From JADKAV01 sp963704075 (lineage in GTDB: Bacteria; Actinomycetota; Actinomycetes; S36-B12; UBA10799): DNA of 64,000 bases. A program made the position numbers and the translations under genes. Numbering within the stretch: the stretch's first letter is position 1; the number at the start of each line of letters is the position of its first letter. Positions 56,802-64,000 of the stretch are shown piece after piece. The notes beneath the pieces were generated by a model that was not told the DNA's origin, ran no database searches, and was given only the letters and a program-made list of their open reading frames with translations. Location: NCBI GenBank assembly GCA_963704075.1, contig CAVPGV010000006.1, positions 111,553-175,552 on the forward strand, given 5' to 3'.

Positions 56802-57374
56802 ATGAGAGCACGAAGAACCGCCGCCATCGCGACCGGAGTGATGATCGGCTTGAGCGCCATCGCCCCAGCGGCCAATGCCCAAGCACCGTCAACGACGACG
56901 ACGTCCGTGGCGGCGCACGCGGATCACAACCGCTTCGTCAACGACGCCCGACGCGCGTTCCGTGCGGACCTGCGCGAAGCGCGCCAGGACTTCCGCGCCG
57001 ACCTTCGTGAAGCCCGCAAGGAGTTCCGTCAGGACATCCGCGAGGCTCGCCAGGAGCGGCGTGCGAAATTCCTGGAGGCTCGCAAGGCGCTGCGGGCCGA
57101 CCTTCGCGAGGCCAGGAAAGCCTTCCGTTCCGCCCTGAAGCAGGCGAACGAGACATTCCGCAGCACGGTCGCCGCGAGCCGCAACGTGTTGCTCGCTGTT
57201 GTGCAGGACCCTGCCTCGACAGCGGACGAGCGCAAGGCCGCCTTCGCGGCCTACCGGGCCGATGTGAAGCAGGCGCGAGAGGTGCGCAGGACCGCGGTCA
57301 AGGCCGCGATCAGCGACTACCGCGCCGCCCGGATTGCCGCCCGCACGGCCTTCCGGGACGCGATCGGCAAGTAG
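56802..57374 (+). CDS. Secreted coiled-coil protein of 11-residue repeats
   Basis: 190 residues: signal peptide to ANA (about residue 26), a short Thr-rich linker, then about seven hendecads of the form A-R-x-x-F-R-x-D-L-R-E: ARRAFRADLRE, ARQDFRADLRE, ARKEFRQDIRE, ARQERRAKFLE, ARKALRADLRE, ARKAFRSALKQ. The C-terminal part repeats the theme more loosely. This pattern gives a right-handed, highly charged coiled coil; Arg and Asp/Glu are near balance. The ribosome site GAGAGGGAGAG is strong. Function unknown; an extracellular spacer or wall-associated protein is conceivable. Confidence 0.82.
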   Translation: MRARRTAAIATGVMIGLSAIAPAANAQAPSTTTTSVAAHADHNRFVNDARRAFRADLREARQDFRADLREARKEFRQDIREARQERRAKFLEARKALRADLREARKAFRSALKQANETFRSTVAASRNVLLAVVQDPASTADERKAAFAAYRADVKQAREVRRTAVKAAISDYRAARIAARTAFRDAIGK

Positions 57375-57381
57375 CGCCCGC

Positions 57382-57424
57382 GAACCCCGCCCGCCCGGCA
57401 AGTTGCCGATGGTGGGTGGGGTTC
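57382..57424 (+). terminator. Hairpin terminator after the coiled-coil gene
   Basis: GAACCCCGCCCGCC (57382-57395) pairs with GGTGGGTGGGGTTC (57411-57424), two mismatches, around a 15-nt loop. It lies 8 bases after the stop and separates this unit from the histidine-kinase gene. Confidence 0.75.
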
Positions 57425-57459
57425 GTGTGTGACCGTTGCCGATTTGGGGACAATGACAT

Positions 57460-58824
57460 ATGGAGCACACACCGCGCACCGTGGTCCGGCGGGAGGTGCT
57501 GCGCTTCGCGATCCCCGGCGCGATCGGCGTGATCCTGCTGGTGTCCGCGAGTCTCGTGGCCTCGGTCGCGGTGGCCCGTGAGCAGTCGGTCAACGATGCA
57601 CGAGCCGCCGCCCAATGGCTGGTTCGAACCGTCGTGGAACCCCGCATCGACAACGGTCTCAAGACCGGTAACCCGACTCGTATGGCCGAACTCGACGCGG
57701 CATTTGCAGCGTCGATCAGGGGCTCGGACGTGCGGGCGATCCGTTTGTGGAACGAAGATGGCGTCATCATCTACTCGAACGACCCCCGCCTGATCGGCGA
57801 GCGTTTCCCCATGCCCGCCGGGATCACCGACGGTCCCGTGGAGGGGGTGGCCGACCCGGCGCGGCCGGAGAACCGCTATCTGGATCCGGAGGTGACGTGG
57901 GTGCAGGTGAGTCAGCCGGTGGTGGGTGGCGATGGGTCTCGGTACCTGTTCCAGATCAGCAAGCGGCAGGCCAGTCTGCAGCAGGAGGCCCGGAGCATCT
58001 GGGTGGCGTTTGCGCCCATCCTCGCCGGCTCCATGGTGCTGCTGACCGCTTTCCTCATCCTGCTGGCCATCAGAATGGCCGGGCGCATCAGCAGCGAACT
58101 GCGAACCCGCGAGGAACTACTCCAGCGTGCGGTGGACTCGTCGGAGATGGAGCGGAGTCGGATCGCCGCGGATCTGCACGACGGGACGGTGCAGAAGTTG
58201 GCCGGACTGTCGTTCACCCTGGCGGGTATGGCTGCCCGTGCACAAGGGTCCGGTGACGCCGAGTCCGCCCGTGTCCTTTCCGATGCTGCGCGGACCTCGC
58301 GCATGTCGGTGCGTGAACTGCGCACGCTGCTGGTCGACATCTACCCGCCGAAGCTCGAGAGCTCGGGCCTCGCGCCGGCCGTCGGGGACCTGATCAACGG
58401 ACTGCCTGAGACGGTGGCCGTGGAATCCTCGCTGATCGAACCCGCAGGATTGGATGCCCGGTCGAGGGCAGTTCTCTACCGGGTCGCGCGCGAGGCGATC
58501 GTGAACGTAATCAAGCACGCGGACGCGTCGGCGGTCAGCGTCGAACTGGAACAACGCCCGCACGAGGTGGTGCTGACGGTGGTCGACGACGGCCGGGGGT
58601 TCGACCCCGACGATGCACGCCGTGGCCATCTGGGCCTGCGGCTGATGGATGATCTTGTGGCTTCGATCGGGGGCCGGCTCGCGGTTCGCAGCGATCCCGG
58701 ATCCGGGACGACCGTGATCGTGGGGGTGCAAGCGGTCGACCCCCACATTGGTGAGAGGTCGTCGCGGCCGCAGAATCCACGCGCGGGTGCGCTCACAGAT
58801 CACACGAACTCGGCTCTCCGATGA
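57460..58824 (+). CDS. Sensor histidine kinase, HisKA_3 type
   Basis: 454 residues. One membrane helix at the start (AIGVILLVSASLVASVAVA), an extracytoplasmic sensor segment of about 140 residues (IRLWNEDGVIIYSNDPRLIG resembles a PDC/Cache-like fold), a second helix (ILAGSMVLLTAFLILLAI), then the phosphoacceptor helix RIAADLHDGTVQKLAGLSFT and the ATPase motifs EAIVNVIKHA and VDDGRGFDPDD. The stop overlaps the ATG of the response regulator (ATGA), its cognate partner. The ligand is unknown. Confidence 0.93.
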   Translation: MEHTPRTVVRREVLRFAIPGAIGVILLVSASLVASVAVAREQSVNDARAAAQWLVRTVVEPRIDNGLKTGNPTRMAELDAAFAASIRGSDVRAIRLWNEDGVIIYSNDPRLIGERFPMPAGITDGPVEGVADPARPENRYLDPEVTWVQVSQPVVGGDGSRYLFQISKRQASLQQEARSIWVAFAPILAGSMVLLTAFLILLAIRMAGRISSELRTREELLQRAVDSSEMERSRIAADLHDGTVQKLAGLSFTLAGMAARAQGSGDAESARVLSDAARTSRMSVRELRTLLVDIYPPKLESSGLAPAVGDLINGLPETVAVESSLIEPAGLDARSRAVLYRVAREAIVNVIKHADASAVSVELEQRPHEVVLTVVDDGRGFDPDDARRGHLGLRLMDDLVASIGGRLAVRSDPGSGTTVIVGVQAVDPHIGERSSRPQNPRAGALTDHTNSALR

Positions 58825-59483
58825 TCAACGTGGTCCTGGTGGACGATCATCGGGTCGTGGTCGAGGGGTTGAGACTACTGCTCGAGGCCTTCGACGACGT
58901 GACCGTGGTGGGGTCGGCCACCGACGGTCGAGCGGGGGCCGAACTGGCGATCTCGCTGACCCCGGACGTGGTTCTGATGGATCTCTCCATGCCGGGGATC
59001 GACGGTGTCAACGCGACTCGGCTGATCGTCGAAGGCGCGCCCCAGACCGCCGTGGTCGTGCTCACCACAACCTCCGACCGTGAGCAGGTATTGCGCAGTC
59101 TGGATGCCGGAGCGGTGGGCTATTTGATGAAGGACACCGATCCGCAGGCCTTGCACGCCGGGATTCAGGCCGCGGCCGCCGGTGGTTCCCCGATTGATCC
59201 CCGCGTTGCCCGGGCGCTGGTGGACAGGCGGCGCGCGCGCACCGAACGGACCGGTTCGGTACTGACGTCGAAGCAGCGCGAGGTCCTCGAACTGGTCGCC
59301 GAGGGGCACCCGAACCGTCTGGTCGCCAAGCGGCTCGGGGTCAGCGAGAAGACGGTCAAGGCCCACCTGACACAGATCTACGCCGCGCTCGGCGTCACCG
59401 ATCGGGTGCAGGCCACGCTATGGGCGCGCGATCACCTGACGGATGGGCCGAGTAGTCCCGAAGGCCGACAGCCGAGTTCGTAG
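58821..59483 (+). CDS. NarL/LuxR-type response regulator
   Basis: 220 residues. Receiver: INVVLVDDHRVVVEGLRLLL, phosphoacceptor Asp in DVVLMDLSMPGIDG, Lys in YLMKDTDPQAL. Output: LTSKQREVLELVAEGHPNRL and VAKRLGVSEKTVKAHLTQIY. It is translationally coupled to the histidine kinase and convergent with the FetB-like gene. Targets cannot be told. Confidence 0.95.
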   Translation: MINVVLVDDHRVVVEGLRLLLEAFDDVTVVGSATDGRAGAELAISLTPDVVLMDLSMPGIDGVNATRLIVEGAPQTAVVVLTTTSDREQVLRSLDAGAVGYLMKDTDPQALHAGIQAAAAGGSPIDPRVARALVDRRRARTERTGSVLTSKQREVLELVAEGHPNRLVAKRLGVSEKTVKAHLTQIYAALGVTDRVQATLWARDHLTDGPSSPEGRQPSS

Positions 59484-59573
59484 ACCCAGTGGTTCCGGGC
59501 CCCTGAAGGTCGGTATCCCGCGACCCCGTGCCTGCCCACGCGCGCAGCAGGCCGTGGAGGCCACCGCCGCTGC

Positions 59574-60353
59574 TCACACCCCGGGCACGCGGTACAACCG
59601 GTCGGCTTCGTCGAACAGTGCCCGCCGGGAAAGGTGCGAGGCGACGATAGCGCTGACGGAGGCCGCCGCGAGCAGCATGTACATGACCACGATCTGGTAG
59701 CGCACCGCCACGATCGGTTCGACCCCGGCCAGGATCAGGCCGGTCATCGCACCGGGCAGGGCGATCAGCCCGACCACCTTCGTCGAGTCGATCGCGGGGA
59801 GAAGCGCCACGGTCACGGCACGACGCATGTGCGGCGCCATGGCCTGCTCGGCGGTGAGTCCCAGGGCGAGCCGGGCTTCGATGTCGAGGCGCTGTTCACG
59901 CGCGGTCTCGGTCAGCCTTCGCATGGACAGAATGGCCGCGGTCATCGCGCCGCCGACGACCATTCCGCCGACCGGGACCACCACCGACGGGGTCGGCTCG
60001 ATCACACCAAGGACCAGCAGCACCCCGAGCGTCGTCGCCGTGCCGGTGCCGACGGAGATCCAGCCGGTGGACCGCGCTTTCGGCAGCGCCTTGGCCCGAC
60101 CGGCCGCGACGAGTCCGGCGATGACCACCATGCCGGCCACCCAGGCCAGCGCACCCAGCAGGCCCGCCCGCGCGAACAGAATCGTCAGGACGGTCCCCAC
60201 GGCGACCAGTTGCACGAAAGCACGCACGGCGGCGACCAGCAACTCGCGGGTCAATCCCAATCGGGCGCGGATGGACACCCCGATCGCGATCAGCACGAGC
60301 AGTACCGACGCGGCGACGCCGAGCCAGTCGGGGATGTTCTGGGTTGTGTTCAT
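59574..60353 (-). CDS. ABC transporter permease, FetB/UPF0014 family
   Basis: 259 residues with six to seven membrane helices. Family motifs are VRAFVQLVAVGTVL near residue 45, VPVGGMVVGGAMTAAILSMR, and the C-terminal LPAIDSTKVVGLIALPGAMT followed by VRYQIVVMYMLLAAAS. In E. coli the FetAB pair exports iron and gives resistance to peroxide; other members are called YbbM. Its ATG overlaps the stop of the ATPase gene (ATGA). Confidence 0.93.
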   Translation of the reverse strand: MNTTQNIPDWLGVAASVLLVLIAIGVSIRARLGLTRELLVAAVRAFVQLVAVGTVLTILFARAGLLGALAWVAGMVVIAGLVAAGRAKALPKARSTGWISVGTGTATTLGVLLVLGVIEPTPSVVVPVGGMVVGGAMTAAILSMRRLTETAREQRLDIEARLALGLTAEQAMAPHMRRAVTVALLPAIDSTKVVGLIALPGAMTGLILAGVEPIVAVRYQIVVMYMLLAAASVSAIVASHLSRRALFDEADRLYRVPGV

Positions 60354-61021
60354 GCCAGGTACCTCACGTCTCCGGGACCGCCGCGTTCGACCAGTCGGCC
60401 CTGATGGAGGACCAGAACGCTCTGGGCCAGATGCACGACGCGGTCCACGTCATGGGTGACCAGCACAACCGTCAGACCGTCGGCGACCAGGGACTCGATG
60501 ATCTCGTCGACTGCGTGCGCGGACCGGTCGTCGAGCGCGCTGGTCGGTTCGTCGAGCAGCAGGATCTGCGGATCGAGGGCCAGGGTGCGGGCCAGGGCGA
60601 CGCGTTGCTGCTCCCCGCCGGACAGCGTCGAGGTCGCGGCATCCAGGCCCACGGCGGGCAGAGCAACCCTTTCGAGCAGCCGGCTGACGGCGTCGTCTGA
60701 CAGTTCGGGCTTGGCCACGCGCAGCTCCTGACCGATCGTCTCGGCAAGCATCGTGGGGCGTTGCGCGACGAGACCGACCCGACGGCGCAGTGCGTGGACG
60801 TCATAGGTGTCCAAAGCCCGGCCGTCGAGCAGGATGGTCCCCTCGGTCGGATCCTCGAACCGATTCAGCAGTCTCAGGAAAGTCGATTTGCCCGCGCCGC
60901 TGGCGCCGACGATGGCCGTGGTCTGGGCCCAGTGGATGTGGTCGCTGACGCCGTCCAGGATGCGCTGTCCGCCGCGTTCCAGAACGACGTCCTCGAAGGT
61001 GAAAGCCTCCGCCGGGTCCAT
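60350..61021 (-). CDS. ABC transporter ATP-binding protein, FetA-like
   Basis: 223 residues with Walker A GASGAGKST, Q-loop LVAQRPTM, signature LSGGEQQR, Walker B ILLLDEPTSALDD and switch His in VTHD. It is the energising subunit for the downstream-coupled FetB-like permease. ATG 61021 is chosen because the ABC fold begins there (PAEAFTFEDVVLERGGQR); an in-frame start further up is not supported by sequence similarity. Confidence 0.93.
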   Translation of the reverse strand: MDPAEAFTFEDVVLERGGQRILDGVSDHIHWAQTTAIVGASGAGKSTFLRLLNRFEDPTEGTILLDGRALDTYDVHALRRRVGLVAQRPTMLAETIGQELRVAKPELSDDAVSRLLERVALPAVGLDAATSTLSGGEQQRVALARTLALDPQILLLDEPTSALDDRSAHAVDEIIESLVADGLTVVLVTHDVDRVVHLAQSVLVLHQGRLVERGGPGDVRYLA

Positions 61022-61271
61022 GCGAACAGTGTGGCAGGACGGCGGCCCTGCGAGGTGACGCCGCTGCTCATCTCGGGCGGCTGGCTTCAAGCGCGGCCAT
61101 CAGAGTCAGGTGTGCCACGGCCTGCAGATCGTCCTCAGGACCCGCCGCTCGACTGCGGCGGCGAAGTTCTCGTCCGAAGCCAGGTCTCACTGTGAGCAGA
61201 CCCCCGGGGCGTTCAGCGTGACAGCCGCCGCGCCTGCAAACGACCACGAGACGGTGTCGGATACTGGCAGT

Positions 61272-61505
61272 GTGAACGATCTGCCACCCGTCTGTGTCAC
61301 CTGCGGCAGCCAGTTCGAGTGCTTCGGTGGTCGTCCACCCACCGGGCTGGGCGCTTGGTTCGAGTGTGCGCAACGCTGTGGGGTCTGCGCGGGCCCGCTG
61401 GACGACGGCCGGGCGGTGATGGAGCATCCCGGGTTGGGGGCGCTGATCCACCTCGCCTGCTCGCCGGTGCCCAGCGAACCCGAGGTGACGTTCGAGCTGC
61501 TGTAG
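61272..61505 (+). CDS. Cys-rich mini-protein, possible zinc ribbon
   Basis: 77 residues from GTG 61272. Cysteines are grouped as PVCVTCGSQFEC and ECAQRCGVCAG, two CxxC knuckles 25 residues apart, as in zinc ribbons; one further Cys in HLACSP. It stands alone downstream of and divergent from the FetA-like gene. Function not recognised. Confidence 0.65.
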   Translation: MNDLPPVCVTCGSQFECFGGRPPTGLGAWFECAQRCGVCAGPLDDGRAVMEHPGLGALIHLACSPVPSEPEVTFELL

Positions 61506-61590
61506 GGCCGGCTGCGAGATGGGCTGCTGGCAGTGGCCGCGTCAATCCAGCGCCGGTACGTCCGTGGACGGTGTGCCCCGGCCGACAGCC

Positions 61591-61665
61591 GTTGGAGTTG
61601 CGTACATCCGTTGGACATCCGCATATCGGCTGGATATCCGCGCCCCGCGCAACTCCAACGTCTGT
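61591..61665. repeat. Dispersed palindromic intergenic repeat, copy 2
   Basis: Perfect 12-bp inverted ends GTTGGAGTTGCG (61591-61602) and CGCAACTCCAAC (61648-61659), with CATCCGTTGGACATCC and GGCTGGATATCC nested inside. It shares CGTTGGAC, GGATGTCC and CAACTCCAACG words with 1944-2062. The gap 61506-61864 that contains it has no gene that I can support. Confidence 0.65.
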
Positions 61666-61864
61666 ACCTGCCTCCAAGGGCTGCGTGGTTAGGACAGTCA
61701 TCGCGCCACATCCCAAATCGCGCACCGGGCACCGTCGTTCTTGGCCGATTCCGTAGGGGGCCAAACGCAGGTAGCGGGCCATTCAGGCCACGGGCGACCC
61801 ACTGATCTGGTGATCCGGGGTATGACTGCGCAATGCTGGAGCACACCAGAGTGCGGGAGGTTCC

Positions 61865-63424
61865 ATGACGTCGGATGCGGGCAGCACTACTGATGAAGGT
61901 GCACATCGCGGGGCGTTCTCCTCGCGCAAGGTGTTCATCCTGGCGGCCATCGGATCCGCGGTCGGCCTCGGCAACATCTGGCGCTTCCCCTACGTCGCCT
62001 ATGAGAACGGCGGAGGGGCGTTCATCCTGCCGTACATCGTCGCCCTGATCACCGCCGGTCTGCCGTTCCTGCTGATGGACTACGCCCTCGGTCACCGCAA
62101 CCGTGGCTCCGCGCCGCTGTCGTTCGCGCGGTCCGACCGGCGCATCGAGAGTGTGGGCTGGTGGCAGGTGGGGATCTGCTTCATGATCGCCGTCTACTAC
62201 GCCGCCGTCATCGCGTGGGCGCTGCAGTACACGTTCTTCTCCGTCGACAGGTCCTGGGGCGATGACCCTGAAGGCTTCCTGTTCGGCGACTTCCTGCAGG
62301 CCGGCGACCCGGGGGTCAGCGCGTCGGTCGTCATGGGTGTGCTCGTGCCGCTGGCGGTGGTGTGGGTGGCGGTGCTGATCATCATGGCGCTGGGTGTGCA
62401 GAAAGGGATCGGCGCGACGGCCGTGGTCTTCATCCCGCTGCTGATCCTGGCGTTCACGGTGCTCGTGGTTCGTTCCTTGTTCCTGCCGGGCGCCGCGCAG
62501 GGTCTGGACGCACTGTTCTCACCGAACTGGTCGGCACTGACGCAGACATCGGTGTGGGCCGCCGCTTTCGGACAGATCTTCTTCTCGCTGTCGGTCGGCT
62601 TCGGCATCATGGTCACCTACGCCTCCTACGTCGCCAAGCGCACGGACATGACCGGCTCCGGCTTGGTCGTCGGCCTGTCGAACTCGGGCTTCGAACTGCT
62701 TGCCGGCATCGGGGTGTTCGCGGCGCTGGGCTTCATGGCCCAAGCCTCGGGACTGGCGGTCGACGAAGTGGCGTCAGAAGGTCTGGGGCTTGCCTTCGTG
62801 GCCTTCCCGACGATCATCAACGAGGCCCCGGCGGGTGCGGTCATCGGCGTCCTGTTCTTCGGGTCGTTGGTCTTCGCCGGACTGACGTCGCTGGTCAGCG
62901 TGATCGAGGTCGTGATATCCGCGGTCCGGGACAAGTTCGAACTGACGCGCCTGTCCGCGACGCTGATCGTCGGCGTGCCGGCCGCGGTCATCAGCCTGAT
63001 CTTCTTCAGCACCACCAGCGGTGTCTACGTGCTGGACATCGTGGACCACTTCATCAATCGATTCGGCATCCTGGCCGCCGCGGTCGCCAGCATGATCGTG
63101 CTGGCCTGGGTCGCGCGCGCCATCCCAGGTCTTGCGCGGCACATGAACATGTACGGTTCGATCCGGCTGGGCAGGTGGTGGATCGTGCTCGTCTCGGTCG
63201 TCACCCCGCTGCTGCTCGGCTTCGTCCTGGTGCGTGAGTTCATCGAAGATGCGCAAACGCCGTACGGTGATTACCCCGCCTGGATGCTGGGCGTGTTCGG
63301 ATGGGGCAGCGCAGTGGCCGTCGTGCTGATCGCCTTCATCGTCGCTCGCATCCCGTGGCGGCCGAACACGCCCCTGGAAGCGCCGCCGGAACCCGCGCCA
63401 CTCGGAGAGGAGCCGCGCTCATGA
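61865..63424 (+). CDS. Neurotransmitter:sodium symporter (NSS/SNF) family transporter
   Basis: 519 residues, 12 membrane helices. It imports an amino acid with Na+; the small partner gene suggests a methionine/alanine transporter of the MetP type. Signature GSAVGLGNIWRFPYVAYENG covers helix 1, with the Na1/Na2 site residues in the unwound stretch, and helix 6 shows AAFGQIFFSLSVGFGIMVTY. TSLVSVIEVVISAVRD and the C-terminal helices fit the family. ATG 61865 follows GGGAGG. The stop overlaps the small-subunit ATG (ATGA). Confidence 0.95.
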   Translation: MTSDAGSTTDEGAHRGAFSSRKVFILAAIGSAVGLGNIWRFPYVAYENGGGAFILPYIVALITAGLPFLLMDYALGHRNRGSAPLSFARSDRRIESVGWWQVGICFMIAVYYAAVIAWALQYTFFSVDRSWGDDPEGFLFGDFLQAGDPGVSASVVMGVLVPLAVVWVAVLIIMALGVQKGIGATAVVFIPLLILAFTVLVVRSLFLPGAAQGLDALFSPNWSALTQTSVWAAAFGQIFFSLSVGFGIMVTYASYVAKRTDMTGSGLVVGLSNSGFELLAGIGVFAALGFMAQASGLAVDEVASEGLGLAFVAFPTIINEAPAGAVIGVLFFGSLVFAGLTSLVSVIEVVISAVRDKFELTRLSATLIVGVPAAVISLIFFSTTSGVYVLDIVDHFINRFGILAAAVASMIVLAWVARAIPGLARHMNMYGSIRLGRWWIVLVSVVTPLLLGFVLVREFIEDAQTPYGDYPAWMLGVFGWGSAVAVVLIAFIVARIPWRPNTPLEAPPEPAPLGEEPRS

Positions 63425-63549
63425 GCACTGGTGCCGTCCTGATGATGCTCTTTGCCATGCTCGTGCTCTGGGGAGGGCTGGGCCTGGCCATCTACAACCT
63501 CACCCGCCGCAGCAAGGCTCCCGAGGAGCACTACTACCGGGACCTGTAA
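63421..63549 (+). CDS. MetS-like small subunit of the NSS transporter
   Basis: 42 residues: one membrane helix (AVLMMLFAMLVLWGGLGLAI) followed by a short charged tail (RRSKAPEEHYYRDL). This matches the small subunit (MetS) that stabilises MetP-type methionine/alanine transporters in actinobacteria. Four-base overlap with the transporter gene supports a complex. Confidence 0.88.
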   Translation: MSTGAVLMMLFAMLVLWGGLGLAIYNLTRRSKAPEEHYYRDL

Positions 63550-63643
63550 CTGGCGTTTCGGCTGCGACTCCTCAGGATGATCAATCCGGGGTATTCTGTG
63601 GTCCCGTCTCGGCTTCCGGGACTCTCCTAGCCGAAGGGGTCCC

Positions 63644-64000
63644 ATGCGACGACTGATTCTCATGTTGCTGGTCGCAGCCGGTCTGATCGTGTTGCACCAG
63701 AGCGCGGCCAGCGCCGCGGACTTCACCGTGAACAGCAACGGCGACGGCGCGGATGCCCTGCCAGGCAACGGCGTTTGTGCGACCGTCGGCGGAGCCTGCA
63801 CCTTGCGCGCCGCCGTCATGGAGTCAGAGTCGCTCGCCGGCTCCGACACCATCTCTGTGCCGGCCATGACCATTTCCCTCGGATCGCAGTTGACCATCAC
63901 GAAGACCACCACCATCCGCGGCAGCGGGCCGCGGGCGACGATCGTGACGGGGACGCCAGGGCACATCTTGTTGTCCATCGGTGGCGGCGACGTAGTGGTG
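63644..64000 (+). CDS. Secreted CSLREA-type repeat protein, 3' end beyond the window
   Basis: 119 codons visible. Signal peptide RRLILMLLVAAGLIVLHQ, cleavage after ASA; the mature protein starts ADFTVNSNGDGADALPGNG, followed by the CSLREA-like box GACTLRAAVMESES and DTISVPAMTISLGSQLTI. This is the conserved start of large bacterial surface proteins with parallel beta-helix (right-handed) architecture. ATG 63644 follows GAAGGGG. The end is not in the window. Confidence 0.85.
   Translation, partial: MRRLILMLLVAAGLIVLHQSAASAADFTVNSNGDGADALPGNGVCATVGGACTLRAAVMESESLAGSDTISVPAMTISLGSQLTITKTTTIRGSGPRATIVTGTPGHILLSIGGGDVVV

Noticed and set aside
1..64000. CRISPR array or rRNA genes
   Set aside because: No regularly spaced repeats of 25-40 bp and no rRNA-like conserved segments were seen in the window.

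Overview
The window is 64 kb of high-GC DNA from an actinobacterium (Actinomycetota), deep lineage not determinable by eye. Three things support this. The hppA, topA, tmk, holB order is the one known from Streptomyces-like genomes. The gene families fit: a TAP-like S33 lipoprotein protease, an RDD protein, a PspM-like protein and NarL-type two-component pairs. Starts are often GTG and genes are often coupled through ATGA or GTGA overlaps. Many genes carry a single-base frameshift between two well-conserved halves; I annotate these as one gene and give the break point.

Layout. 1-11.6 kb: 5'-truncated H+-pyrophosphatase hppA, an ATP-grasp enzyme coupled to a reductase-like SDR, a GPH-type MFS transporter overlapping a PLP decarboxylase, then topA-tmk-holB. 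11.7-20.8 kb: SMP-30-like protein, PspM-like membrane protein, a two-domain protein whose C-terminal half resembles cyanobacterial acyl-ACP reductase, a patatin, an S33 lipoprotein protease, a 58-aa membrane protein with an alpha/beta hydrolase, and a secreted protein with a short collagen-like stretch. 20.8-26.2 kb: tRNA-Thr(CGT) and a 5.3 kb island bounded by a 45-bp duplication of the tRNA 3' end. The island carries a histidine kinase/response regulator pair, a membrane protein, a broken regulator and an XRE-MNT/HEPN toxin-antitoxin-like pair, but no recognisable integrase. 26.3-29.2 kb: DUF4386 protein, membrane protein, Orn/Lys/Arg-type decarboxylase.

29.3-44.4 kb (minus strand) is the most unusual part: five very large genes, four of them joined by ATGA overlaps. 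In transcription order they encode a protein with a C-terminal OmpA-like domain, a DUF6603 protein, and three large uncharacterised proteins. No signal peptides, transposases or phage structural genes are visible. It is also the region richest in frameshifts, about 14 in 15 kb against about 6 in the other 49 kb.

44.4-53 kb is a small mosaic: RDD protein whose 5' end abuts a vapC remnant, secreted protein, a C-terminally truncated enoyl-reductase-like gene, SDR, SRPBCC and Rieske genes, VapBC and MntA/HepT pairs, and a ChaB-like gene flanked by two REP-like palindromes. 53-64 kb: Fe-S photolyase, frameshifted glycerol-3-phosphate dehydrogenase, two secreted proteins (one built of 11-residue coiled-coil repeats), a second two-component system, a FetAB-like ABC transporter, a Cys-rich mini-protein, an NSS sodium symporter with its MetS-like small subunit, and the start of a secreted CSLREA-type protein cut by the window end. 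Four kinds of intergenic palindromic repeat occur, two of them in two copies.
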